Source: Acidobacteriaceae bacterium
Lineage (GTDB): Bacteria; Acidobacteriota; Terriglobia; Terriglobales; Acidobacteriaceae
NCBI GenBank assembly: GCA_003154055.1
Contig: PMCH01000329.1
Coordinates: 1 to 11,132, forward strand
Direction of reading: 5' to 3'
DNA: 11,132 nucleotides
The notes beneath the pieces are model-generated. The model saw only the letters and a list, made by a program, of their open reading frames with translations. It did no database searches and was not told where the DNA came from. Position numbers and translations under genes: made by a program. Each line of letters starts with the position of its first letter. The first letter of the stretch is position 1. Positions 1 through 6,651 of this stretch are shown here, in pieces.

Positions 1-954
1 AATCTGGCCAGCCGCACGCTGACCATGATCACGCGGTACTTCAAAGGCGAGGTGCCGTATCCGTCGCATACCGCGTCGCGCACGCCCGCGGACGATGCGA
101 TTGCGGCAACGGCGAAGCGGGTGATCGGCGAGTGCACCACTCTGTTTGATCAATACCAGTTCTCGCGGGGGCTGGAAACCGCGTGGGGGCTGGTGGCTGC
201 GGTCGACAAATATATCGTCGAGAACGAGCCTTGGGCGCTCGGCGAGAAGCAGGACGAAGAAAGCCGATCGCGGCTGGGGACCGTGTTGTACACCAGTGCG
301 GAAGCGCTGCGGATCGTGACCGCGCTGGCACATCCGGTAATGCCGGACGCTACTGCGAAGATCTGGATGCAGCTCGGGCTGGGAGACATCAAGAAGTTCG
401 ATCTGTCGCAATTGCAGTGGGGGCAGTTGCACCTGGGCACAAAGCTAGGTGAGGTGCAGGCCGTGTTCCCGCGCGCGGATAAATTTGCAGTTGAGAGGAT
501 GCAAAAAATGGAAGAAGTGAAGAGTGGCGCAGCGCCGGCCACGACAGTCGCTACTCTGGAATCACCGGCAGGTGCGGCTAAGGCGGAAACAGCGCCAGCG
601 GCAAAACCGGCGGCCGCCATACCCGACGGAAAGATAAGCATTGATGACTTCGCGAAGATCGAGCTGCGCGTGGGGCAGGTGAAGACCGCCGAGCGCGTGA
701 AGGGCGCCGACAAACTGCTGCGGCTGGAAGTGGACATGGGGACGGAGGTCCGGCAACTGGTGGCCGGGATTGCCGAGGCGTATGAGCCGGAAGCACTGAT
801 CGGCCGCAAAGTGGTGATCGTGGCAAATCTGGCGCCCAGAAAGCTGCGCGGGGTCGAGTCCAACGGCATGATCGTTGCGGCGTCGCCTGAGGGTGGAAAA
901 CCGGTGCTGGCGAGTTTTCTGGAAGATGTGCCGGTGGGGACGAGGCTGAAGTAA
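1..954 (+). CDS. metG: Methionyl-tRNA synthetase, C-terminal part (5' end cut by window)
   Basis: The protein charges tRNA-Met with methionine in the cytoplasm. The frame is open from base 1, so this is the last 317 codons of a longer gene; the catalytic Rossmann domain and the KMSKS loop lie outside. The segment begins in the linker and anticodon-binding helical domain, with the family-like phrases LASRTLTMI, ALAHPVMP and IWMQLGLG. An Ala/Pro-rich linker follows at about residues 176-209. A tRNA-binding OB domain of the Trbp111/EMAP type covers about 212-317, with family-typical stretches IELRVGQV, ADKLLRLEVDMG, IVANLAPRKLRGVESNGM and a typical end. This appended OB domain is found in the longer dimeric MetRS form. 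tatD follows 55 bases downstream, a common bacterial neighbourhood. The family call is secure. Confidence 0.96.
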   Translation, partial: NLASRTLTMITRYFKGEVPYPSHTASRTPADDAIAATAKRVIGECTTLFDQYQFSRGLETAWGLVAAVDKYIVENEPWALGEKQDEESRSRLGTVLYTSAEALRIVTALAHPVMPDATAKIWMQLGLGDIKKFDLSQLQWGQLHLGTKLGEVQAVFPRADKFAVERMQKMEEVKSGAAPATTVATLESPAGAAKAETAPAAKPAAAIPDGKISIDDFAKIELRVGQVKTAERVKGADKLLRLEVDMGTEVRQLVAGIAEAYEPEALIGRKVVIVANLAPRKLRGVESNGMIVAASPEGGKPVLASFLEDVPVGTRLK

Positions 955-978
955 GGCTGCCCTGAGCTTCGCTCGGCT

Positions 979-999
979 GGACGGGTCAGAGACCCGTCC
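979..999. repeat. Perfect 9-bp inverted repeat between metG and tatD
   Basis: Bases 979-987 (ggacgggtc) are the exact reverse complement of 991-999 (gacccgtcc), with a 3-nt loop (aga). No T-run follows, so it is not a classical intrinsic terminator. It could be a degenerate copy of a dispersed palindromic element or a processing hairpin within a metG-tatD transcript. It lies 10 nt upstream of the tatD start. Confidence 0.6.
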
Positions 1000-1009
1000 C
1001 CACACGATC

Positions 1010-1852
1010 ATGTTCATCGACTCCCACGCTCATCTCGAAGGCAAGCGCTACGACTCCGACCGCGATGACGTGCTAGCGCGGGCGAAGCAGAGCGGGATTG
1101 AAGCGTACCTCGCGATCGGCAATGGTGAGGGACCGGATACTGCCGATTGCGGAATTCGGCTGGCCGAAAAATACGCAGGCAAGCCTGAATATCCGAAAAT
1201 CTGGGCGAGCGTTGGCATCCATCCCCACGAAGCGGCGCTCGCGAATGACGAAGCTTACGCGCGCTTGGAGCAGTGGGCGCGTCATCCGCGGGTGATTGCC
1301 TGGGGCGAAATCGGACTAGACTACTTCTACGACCACTCACCGCGCGAGGTTCAGAAGACAGTCTTCGTACGACAAATAGAACTGGCGCGCGCGGCCAAGC
1401 TTCCAATCATCATTCACTGCAGGCCGTCGGACAACAGCGAGAATGCCTGGGACGACTGCCTGAAGTTGATCAGCGAAACCTGGGTTTCCACCGGACTGGG
1501 CGGGATCCTACATTGCTTCACGGGAACCGTGGAGCATGCCCGGCGCGGGCTGGACCTGGGATTCATGATCTCGTTTGCCGGCAATGTTACTTTTCCCAAG
1601 GCGCAGAACATCCGCGATGCCGCCAAACTTGTGCCGCTTGACCGCATGCTGATCGAAACCGACTCCCCGTATCTGGCACCGCTTCCACACCGGGGAAAGC
1701 GTAACGAACCAGCGTTCGTGGTCGAGACGGCACGCCACATTGGAGAGTTGCGCGGCCTCTCAACTGAGAAAATTGGCCGCCAAACGGCACAAAACTTCTA
1801 CAGATTTTTCAAACTGGGTGAAAAGCGCGAAACAGCGGACGCGCCAGCTTAG
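1010..1852 (+). CDS. tatD: TatD family metal-dependent hydrolase / DNase
   Basis: 280-residue TIM-barrel amidohydrolase of the TatD family, which has metal-dependent 3'-5' exonuclease activity on DNA and is linked to DNA repair and degradation. Metal-site motifs appear in order: DSHAHL with H6 and H8, SVGIHPHE near 68-74, GEIGLDY with E100, IIIHCR with H136, LHCFTGT with H168 and IETDSPYLAP with D218. The length matches the family (about 260-280). The ATG at 1010 puts the metal-binding D-x-H-x-H motif at residue 4, as in relatives. No Shine-Dalgarno sequence is visible, only a hairpin just upstream. It follows metG by 55 nt and may be co-transcribed. The last ten residues (polar, KRETADAPA) are a non-conserved tail. 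Cytoplasmic; certain at family level, with the exact substrate not deducible. Confidence 0.95.
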   Translation: MFIDSHAHLEGKRYDSDRDDVLARAKQSGIEAYLAIGNGEGPDTADCGIRLAEKYAGKPEYPKIWASVGIHPHEAALANDEAYARLEQWARHPRVIAWGEIGLDYFYDHSPREVQKTVFVRQIELARAAKLPIIIHCRPSDNSENAWDDCLKLISETWVSTGLGGILHCFTGTVEHARRGLDLGFMISFAGNVTFPKAQNIRDAAKLVPLDRMLIETDSPYLAPLPHRGKRNEPAFVVETARHIGELRGLSTEKIGRQTAQNFYRFFKLGEKRETADAPA

Positions 1853-2041
1853 CGTGCCCAGGGATTGTTCTTCTGATACCCTCAATGGTTATATGCTGGG
1901 GTTCACGGTAGCTCGGGCTACGGGCAACCACTGTTTGGACTTGAGGGATTTCAGAGTCTGTGGCCAGTAGCTCGCAGCAAAAGCAGGTGCTGCGCCTCGC
2001 TCATCATGACAATCTGATTTAGAAGCCCGTCATCGAATTTT

Positions 2042-2539
2042 ATGCCCGAAAACACTTTCGATATCGTCAGCAAGATCGACCTGCAGGAAGTCTCGAACGC
2101 GATCCAGCAGGCCATGAAAGAGGTCAGCACGCGCTTCGATCTGAAGGACTCGAAGTCCAGCATCACGCTTGAGGGCAAGGATGCGATCATTCTGCACTCG
2201 ATCGACGAGTTCAAGCTGAAGCACGTCAACGACGTTCTTCAGCAGAAACTCGTCAAGCGCGGTGTGGCCCTGAAGGGTCTGACCTACGGTGCGGTGGAAT
2301 CTTCGCTGGGCGGCGCCGCCAAGCAGCGCATCACCATGCAGCAGGGGATCCCGATCGAGAAGGCCCGCGACATCGTGAAGCTCATTAAGAACTCGAAGCA
2401 GAAGGTGCAGGCCTCGATTCAGGGAGACCTGGTGCGAGTGAGCGGCAAAGACCGGGACTCGCTGCAGGAAGTCATTGCCTTGCTGCGGCAGCAGGACTTT
2501 GGAATCGATATGCAGTTTACGAATTACCGGACGAACTGA
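2042..2539 (+). CDS. yajQ: YajQ family nucleotide-binding protein (UPF0234)
   Basis: 165-residue cytoplasmic protein matching YajQ over its whole length (usual size about 160-165). Family-typical phrases are FDIVSKIDLQEVSNAI at the start, STRFDLKDSKSSI near 35-47, KRGVALKGLTYG near 71-82, KQRITMQQGIPIEKAR near 94-109 and VRVSGKDRDSLQEVIALL then FGIDMQFTNYR at the end. The fold is two ferredoxin-like domains; members bind nucleotides or nucleic acid, and some have been reported as cyclic-di-GMP effectors in proteobacteria. Whether this one does is unknown. The gene stands alone after a 189-bp gap in which I see no clear promoter or terminator. No good ribosome binding site precedes the ATG. 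A palindromic repeat begins 7 nt after the stop codon. Confidence 0.95.
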   Translation: MPENTFDIVSKIDLQEVSNAIQQAMKEVSTRFDLKDSKSSITLEGKDAIILHSIDEFKLKHVNDVLQQKLVKRGVALKGLTYGAVESSLGGAAKQRITMQQGIPIEKARDIVKLIKNSKQKVQASIQGDLVRVSGKDRDSLQEVIALLRQQDFGIDMQFTNYRTN

Positions 2540-2545
2540 ACACCT

Positions 2546-2613
2546 ACCACGGAGGCACAGAGTCACGGAGAAGACCAAGAAACAGAACAGGATCTTCTCC
2601 GTGTCTCCGTGGT
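2546..2613. repeat. Imperfect palindromic repeat of the 'ccacggag' type
   Basis: The right arm at 2593-2613 is complementary to the left arm at 2546-2574. The outer 9 bp (accacggag) and inner 11 bp (cacggagaaga) pair perfectly. The left arm carries 9 nt between them where the right arm has 1. The arms are built from about 8-nt units (cacggagg, cacagagt, cacggaga), three on the left and two on the right, as if one unit was gained or lost by slippage. It sits between yajQ and the prenyl synthase gene and ends 5 nt before the latter's TTG start. A related element lies at 8959-9038. Confidence 0.8.
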
Positions 2614-2618
2614 GAGAA

Positions 2619-3623
2619 TTGCCTGGGCCTAGATTGAGTACAACCACCGCCATCAACGGGAAAGAGATCTTCGATCTGCTGCGGGACGATCTCGCCGCTA
2701 TCGAAGAGGAATTTGGGCGCGATACCGTCTCGAAGGTCTCGGCGATTACGGAGATCGGCGAGTACCTGCGCGCGGGCGGAGGCAAGCGGATTCGACCAGC
2801 GCTACTGTTGCTCTCAGCCAAACTGTTCAACTACAAGGGCACGGGCGCGGTAAAGCTGGCCTCGGTAGTGGAGATCATCCATACCGCCACTCTGGTTCAT
2901 GACGACATCATTGACGAAGCCCAGATCCGGCGCGGACGCCCGGCGGCCAACACCAAGTGGGGTAACGCCAAGTGCGTGCTCGCCGGCGATTGGCTTTACA
3001 TGCAGGCCTTCAGGATTGCCGTGCAGGAACGTAATTTCCGCATCCTCGATGTTCTGATTGACTTGACGCAGCAAATGGTGGAAGGCGAGCTTCTGCAAAT
3101 GGAGAAGCTCGGCAAGCTGATCTCGCTGCAGGAACACCTCGATCTGATCTACCGCAAGACCGCGTGCCTGTTCTCGGTATCCATGCGGATCGGGGGCATA
3201 CTGGGCGGCGCCACCACGGAGCAGGAACAGCAGCTCGGGCAATACGGTCACGACCTGGGAATGGCCTTCCAGATTGTCGACGATGTGCTGGACCTGACGG
3301 CATCGGAGAGCGTACTGGGCAAGCCGGTGGCCAGCGACCTGCGCGAGGGCAAGGTGACCATGGCGGTCATCCATGCGCTGGAGCGGTGCACGCCGCTGGA
3401 GCGGAAACAGATTGAAACAATCCTGCGCGACCGAGCGTTTAACGGCGTGGCGCATGCCGACATTCTTGCCATCCTGAACCGCTATGGTTCTCTCGAATAT
3501 GCTTCGAAAGAGGCAACGGGATATGCCGAGTCGGCGCGCAAGGCGATCTGCACGTTCCCGGATTCGGAGATCAAGCGGGCGCTGCTCTGGGCGCCCGAGT
3601 TTGTGGTGGCGAGGGAGAAGTAG
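2619..3623 (+). CDS. Long-chain polyprenyl diphosphate synthase (IspB/HepT type)
   Basis: All-helical trans-prenyltransferase that extends farnesyl or geranylgeranyl diphosphate with IPP, probably making the isoprenoid tail of menaquinone/ubiquinone. Visible motifs: GGGKRIRPALLLLS (53-66), first Asp-rich motif DDIID (95-99) followed by RRGRP, GDWLY near 123-127 and second Asp-rich motif DDVLD (221-225) followed by the GKPVASDLREGKVT segment. The fifth residue before the first motif is Ala90 rather than an aromatic, which fits a long-chain product in this family. The length (334) matches octaprenyl/heptaprenyl synthases. The start is uncertain: TTG at 2619 is the first possible codon after an in-frame TGA at 2613, TTG at 2634 is an alternative, and no ATG exists before the conserved region. 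The stop codon lies in the left arm of a palindromic repeat. Chain length cannot be fixed from sequence alone, so no symbol is given. Confidence 0.93.
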   Translation: MPGPRLSTTTAINGKEIFDLLRDDLAAIEEEFGRDTVSKVSAITEIGEYLRAGGGKRIRPALLLLSAKLFNYKGTGAVKLASVVEIIHTATLVHDDIIDEAQIRRGRPAANTKWGNAKCVLAGDWLYMQAFRIAVQERNFRILDVLIDLTQQMVEGELLQMEKLGKLISLQEHLDLIYRKTACLFSVSMRIGGILGGATTEQEQQLGQYGHDLGMAFQIVDDVLDLTASESVLGKPVASDLREGKVTMAVIHALERCTPLERKQIETILRDRAFNGVAHADILAILNRYGSLEYASKEATGYAESARKAICTFPDSEIKRALLWAPEFVVAREK

Positions 3624-3720
3624 CTGCTGGCTCCCAGCTACTAGCTTCTAGCAACCTCGAAACTACGAGTGGTACGTCTCCACACCAAGGGCTTGCTGGT
3701 AGCTAGCAGCCAGCAGCTAG
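3621..3720. repeat. Palindromic dispersed repeat, copy A, between convergent genes
   Basis: Bases 3621-3632 (tagctgctggct) are the exact reverse complement of 3708-3719. Inside, the arms stay imperfectly complementary (ccagctac...tagcaa against ttgctggtagct). The stop codon of the prenyl synthase (3621-3623) and that of the RidA-family gene (3717-3719) are both contributed by the outer ends of the arms. A diverged second copy lies at about 8446-8520. It might act as a bidirectional transcript end, but there is no T-run. Confidence 0.8.
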
Positions 3721-4118
3721 AAGCTTCCCTTCACGGCAATCCCCATCATCTCGAATCGACCACCCTTCAGCAGCGGTCCTGAGCCCAGAAACGCCCGCGC
3801 GGGCAGGCGATTCTTCGAAAAATGCTTTAAGTATTCCGCATTAAAGCGCTCCCACAGGGACACATCGGGCGAGAAAACCTGTACCCATACCAGATCATCA
3901 AAGGTCATGCCGGCCTGGTCCAGGACTGCCTTAAAACCTTCAAACAGTAGCTTCAGTTCCTGGTCTGGATCGGCGGGCGCCATTCCGGTAGCGGGGTCGA
4001 TGCCGATGCGGCCGGAAAGGTAGAGGGTATCTCCGACCAGCACGGCGTCGCTGAAGGGCAGGGGGCCCTTCCGACTGGGCAGGTTGAGATAACTGCGGTT
4101 CTTGCTCTGTGATGGCAT
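3717..4118 (-). CDS. RidA family (YjgF/YER057c/UK114) enamine/imine deaminase-like protein
   Basis: 133-residue single-domain protein of the RidA superfamily, trimeric cytoplasmic proteins that hydrolyse reactive enamine/imine intermediates released by PLP enzymes such as threonine dehydratase. Visible features: GPLPFSDAVLVGDTLYLSGRIGIDPATG at the N-terminal half, VWVQVFSPDVSLWERFNAEY in the middle and LPARAFLGSGPLLKG then FEMMGIAV at the end. The Arg of PAR matches the substrate-carboxylate Arg of E. coli RidA, and the Glu of FEMM matches its Glu120, although the second Glu of the usual IEIEA motif is Met. This makes it a diverged subgroup rather than certain RidA, so no symbol is given. A Shine-Dalgarno-like AAAGGAG (minus strand, 4129-4135) lies 10 nt before the ATG, one of the few in this window. 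The last residues and the stop codon come from the adjoining repeat. Confidence 0.9.
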   Translation of the reverse strand: MPSQSKNRSYLNLPSRKGPLPFSDAVLVGDTLYLSGRIGIDPATGMAPADPDQELKLLFEGFKAVLDQAGMTFDDLVWVQVFSPDVSLWERFNAEYLKHFSKNRLPARAFLGSGPLLKGGRFEMMGIAVKGSF

Positions 4119-4224
4119 CGCTGAAGGGCTCCTTTACCGCTGTTCAAGGATAGTTCATTTCAGGCTGAGCCCGGCTTTTCTCCTGTCCAACCTGCACCCT
4201 CCGACGGTTTTCGAACATCAGTGA

Positions 4225-5229
4225 ATGACACGGTATAGTGATGATCGAGCCCGAACATTGAACGACCTGCTCCCACTCATTTCGCGACACGGCTATGCGC
4301 TATTGGCTGTGCTCTGCCTCGCCGAGGCTGTCGGACTGCCCTTGCCGGCCGCACTGGCCATCCTGACCGCGGGAGCGCTGTCCGCTTACGGCAACTTGCA
4401 TTTCTACTCCGTGTTCATCGTGGCGTTCGTGGCCATGTTGTCCGGGGACATCCTTCTCTACTACATGGGCCGGGTGAGCGGGTGGGCACTTCTCGGATTT
4501 CTCTGCCGGCTGTCGGCCAATCCCGAGACGTGCATTCTGCGGTCGGCGGAATATTTCTACCGCCGCGGCAAGCAGACCCTGCTGTTTGCCAAGTTCATTC
4601 CCGGCATCAACACCATGTCGCCACCGCTGGCGGGCAGCATGAAGATGCGATTCGAGCACTTCCTGCAGTTCGATGCGGGCGGAGTCGCGCTCTACGTGGG
4701 AGCCTATGCCGGGGCCGGGTACCTCTTTAGCGACGCATTGCGGGCCATCACGCACGGGCTGCACTCAGCGGGTTTTGCCGCGGAAATCGTGGTAGGCACC
4801 GGATTGGCGGCTTACGTTGCCTATCGCATCTGGATTTACCGCAGGTACCGGATGCTCGATGTGATCCCACGGGTTCCGGTGGAAGAACTGGCGCGCCGGC
4901 TGGCTTCGGATGAAAAGAGCACGGTCCTGATCGCGGACGTTCGCAGCCATGGATACTACGACGCCGCCTCCGAGCGGATCGCCGGATCGATCCGCATCGA
5001 GCCCAACAACCTGGCCGAAGAAATCAAGAATTTGCCCAAGGATAGAGAGATTTATCTCTACTGTACTTGAACACGCGAAGCCACGAGCGCCCGGGTGGCG
5101 CACCTCTTGCAGCAGCAAGGATTCAAGGCCTTTGTGATCACGGGCGGCTTGCGCGCCTGGCGGAAGGCAGGGAATCCCGTGGAGTCGGTTCCGCATGACG
5201 ACCTTGTGAAGCTCCCCACTTTCAGTTGA
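4225..5229 (+). CDS. DedA-family membrane protein fused to rhodanese domain; probable selenoprotein (in-frame TGA = U282)
   Basis: Residues about 15-205 form a DedA (SNARE-associated/VTT) membrane domain with hydrophobic segments near 23-55, 62-92, 150-170 and 183-205 and the family stretch YFYRRGKQ...FAKFIPGINTMSPPLAG (110-137). A cytoplasmic-type rhodanese domain follows from about 217, with VPVEELARRL, IADVRSHGYYD (Asp238) and EIYLYCT. Reading then meets TGA at 5068-5070. The same frame continues for 52 codons (TREATSARVAHLLQQQGF, then FVITGGLRAWRKAG), a normal rhodanese second half, to TGA at 5227. Aligned on the downstream Ser-Ala helix start, TGA takes the place of the catalytic Cys of the rhodanese loop (six residues before SA). 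I therefore call a 334-residue protein with selenocysteine 282 and Cys280. If TGA is a stop, the product is a 281-residue truncated protein. Start: ATG 4225, or TTG 4258 downstream of a TATAGT box at 4234. DedA-rhodanese fusions are known; the transported or reduced substrate is not. Confidence 0.8.
5068..5070 (+). other. In-frame TGA at rhodanese catalytic-Cys position, candidate selenocysteine codon
   Basis: The codon lies in the context TAC TGT ACT TGA ACA CGC GAA (Y-C-T-U-T-R-E). Both flanks are in one uninterrupted frame with good rhodanese similarity, so neither a frameshift nor two separate genes explains it. TGC or TGT in Cys homologues is one substitution away. A downstream hairpin suitable for SelB recognition is present. 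Translation as Sec is inferred and cannot be proven from this window, which holds no selA, selB, selC or selD. Confidence 0.65.
5071..5110 (+). promoter_or_regulatory. Candidate bacterial SECIS element downstream of the recoded TGA
   Basis: GCGCC (5087-5091) pairs with GGCGC (5097-5101) around a 5-nt loop CGGGT (5092-5096). G5085-C5103 extends it past an A-A mismatch, and 5075-5078 (GCGA) can pair with 5107-5110 (TTGC) as an outer stem. There are 21 nt between the TGA and the loop, and the loop has G at its second position. Both fit the general bacterial rule I recall: a stem-loop close behind UGA, loop about 16-37 nt away, G among the first two loop bases. The region is also coding and GC-rich, so a chance hairpin is possible. 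Confidence 0.5.
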
Positions 5230-5243
5230 TGTGACTGGCGTCC

Positions 5244-5272
5244 TTGGCAGGGCGGGTGGGGTTTGCTATCGT
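5244..5272 (+). promoter_or_regulatory. Promoter of the nucleotidyltransferase/HAD gene pair, probably giving leaderless mRNA
   Basis: TTGGCA at 5244-5249 (5 of 6 to the -35 consensus), a 17-nt spacer, then TATCGT at 5267-5272 (4 of 6 to -10) preceded by TGC (extended -10). The expected start site, about 7 nt after the -10 box, coincides with the ATG at 5279, so the transcript would be leaderless. There is no Shine-Dalgarno sequence before that ATG. Confidence 0.5.
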
Positions 5273-5278
5273 GCCTTT

Positions 5279-5923
5279 ATGGGACGTGCTTTGAGCTTCT
5301 GCGGAGTCATACTGGCGGCAGGCGAGTCGTCACGCATGGGACGCGACAAGGCGCTGCTGCCGTGGCCTCCCCAGGCGGCGCAAACCGGTGTGAGTGGAAC
5401 GTTCCTCTCAGCGGCCATCCTGCTCTTCGCTCCCCACGTGGACATGGTGCTGGTGGTGGCGGGAAAAAATGCGCAGGATCTCGAACCCATTGTGTATGCG
5501 AATGGCGCCTCGCTGGTGGTGAATCCCGATCCGGAACTCGGACAATTCAGTTCCCTGCAGGCTGGGCTGCACGAGGTCCTGAACCGGGGCCGCGATGCCG
5601 CCATGATTACGCTGGTAGACCGGCCACCGGTGAAGTTGGAGACTGTACAGCTTGTGCAGGAGACCTTCGAGCAAGCGATTCAACGCGGGAAGTGGGCCGT
5701 CATCCCGGAATACCAGGGTAAGCACGGGCATCCGTTCCTGGCGGGCCGTGAAATGATCGAAGCGTTCCTGAGAGCGCCGGCCTCATCGAATGCGCGCGAG
5801 GTTGAGCACGCGCATCCGGAGAAGATTGAATATGTTTCAGCAGGCGATCCACTGGTGGTAGTGAACGTGGATACGCCGGAGCAGTACTCTGCTTTACTGG
5901 CGCCCGCTTTGCACTCGAGTTAG
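5279..5923 (+). CDS. MocA/MobA-like nucleotidyltransferase (NTP transferase domain)
   Basis: 214-residue single-domain GT-A-fold nucleotidyltransferase resembling MocA (molybdenum cofactor cytidylyltransferase) and MobA. Visible: the nucleotide-binding signature LAAGESSRMGRDK (12-24), the GQFSSLQAGL segment (88-97), the metal-site Asp of TLVDRPPV (Asp114), the GHPFLAGREM segment and the end motif VVVNVDTPEQY. Family members add CMP or GMP to molybdopterin, but related proteins act on other acceptors and no molybdenum genes lie here, so the substrate is open. I chose ATG 5279 over the upstream GTG 5231 because it starts just before the conserved LAAG motif and sits 6 nt after a good -10 box. 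The HAD gene follows 24 nt downstream and is probably in the same operon. Confidence 0.88.
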   Translation: MGRALSFCGVILAAGESSRMGRDKALLPWPPQAAQTGVSGTFLSAAILLFAPHVDMVLVVAGKNAQDLEPIVYANGASLVVNPDPELGQFSSLQAGLHEVLNRGRDAAMITLVDRPPVKLETVQLVQETFEQAIQRGKWAVIPEYQGKHGHPFLAGREMIEAFLRAPASSNAREVEHAHPEKIEYVSAGDPLVVVNVDTPEQYSALLAPALHSS

Positions 5924-5947
5924 ATCCTGCCAAGGTCACCCCATCTC

Positions 5948-6646
5948 ATGACAAACCTCACATCCACACAAGCTGAATTCGTCGAAAGTGTCCTCCGGCT
6001 CAAGCCTCGCATTGCGGCGTTCGACTGCGACGGCACGCTGTGGTCCGCAGACGCCGGGGAAGGGTTTTTCTCCTGGGAACTGGAGCAAGGGCTGGTGTCG
6101 GACGAGGTCCGGCGCTGGGCCCGTCCTCGCTATGCCGAATACAAGGCCGGCAAGGTAGCGGAGGACGTAATGTGCGGCGAGATGGTCTCGATGCATCGCG
6201 GCCTGCGGGAAGAGGTGGTGCAGCAGGCCAGCAATGAGTATTTTCCGGGGGGAATCGCACCCAGTATCTTCGCGGATATGCGGGAACTAGTGCGCTGCCT
6301 GCTCGATTCAGGCTGCGACGTCTGGGCGGTGTCCTCTTCCAATCAGTGGATCATCCGAACGGGGATGCGGTCGTTCGGGATTCCCCAGGATCGAATCCTG
6401 AGCGCGGAAGTGGCCGTGGAGAACGGTGTGATCACGGATCGACTGATTCGGGTGCCGAGCGGACCGGGCAAACCGGAGGCTCTGCGCGCCGCTCTGACCA
6501 GCCCGCCGGATTGCGCGTTTGGAAATTCTATCTGGGACCGCGAGATGCTGGCGATGTCCAAGCACCCGTTTGCCATCAATCCCAGTCCCGCCCTGAAGAA
6601 CATCGCCGTCGCGCACGGTTGGACGGTGTATCAGCCTGAAACCTAA
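5948..6646 (+). CDS. HAD-superfamily phosphatase, subfamily IB-like (phosphoserine phosphatase-like)
   Basis: 232-residue cytoplasmic HAD hydrolase. Motif I is AFDCDGTLW, with nucleophile Asp26 and acid/base Asp28. Motif II is the SSS at 129-131 after VWAV. The motif III Lys is K175 in SGPGKPEA, and motif IV is FGNSIWDREML with Asp197. A helical cap lies between motifs I and II (about 36-110), as in the SerB/IB group. The natural substrate (phosphoserine, another small phosphomonoester or a lipid headgroup) cannot be told. It starts 24 nt after the nucleotidyltransferase, with a weak AAGG 12 nt upstream of ATG, which suggests translation within one operon. Only 5 bp separate its stop from the stop of the convergent NifU-like gene, with no terminator visible. 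Confidence 0.88.
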   Translation: MTNLTSTQAEFVESVLRLKPRIAAFDCDGTLWSADAGEGFFSWELEQGLVSDEVRRWARPRYAEYKAGKVAEDVMCGEMVSMHRGLREEVVQQASNEYFPGGIAPSIFADMRELVRCLLDSGCDVWAVSSSNQWIIRTGMRSFGIPQDRILSAEVAVENGVITDRLIRVPSGPGKPEALRAALTSPPDCAFGNSIWDREMLAMSKHPFAINPSPALKNIAVAHGWTVYQPET

Positions 6647-6651
6647 GCATC

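Noticed and set aside
150..869. Long minus-strand open frame opposite metG
   Set aside because: It is antisense to a strongly conserved synthetase, is Ser/Ala/Arg-rich with no recognisable domain and reflects high-GC codon bias.
1853..2041. Promoter (TTGTTC...TATATG near 1865-1895) and small hairpin (1908-1921) before yajQ
   Set aside because: The hexamers match poorly with a 19-nt spacer, and the 5-bp stem has no T-run; neither exceeds chance in 189 bp.
2030..2830. Minus-strand open frame spanning yajQ, the palindrome and the prenyl synthase start
   Set aside because: It covers two conserved plus-strand genes and the repeat; its predicted product looks like no family I know.
5068..5229. 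Separate small gene or frameshift to explain the rhodanese second half
   Set aside because: The downstream part is in the same frame as the upstream part, has no start codon of its own before the conserved loop and needs no base insertion or deletion; a single TGA codon is the only interruption.
5231..5278. Longer N-terminus of the nucleotidyltransferase from GTG 5231
   Set aside because: The extra 16 residues are not family-like, and a good -35/-10 promoter lies across them, ending 6 nt before ATG 5279.
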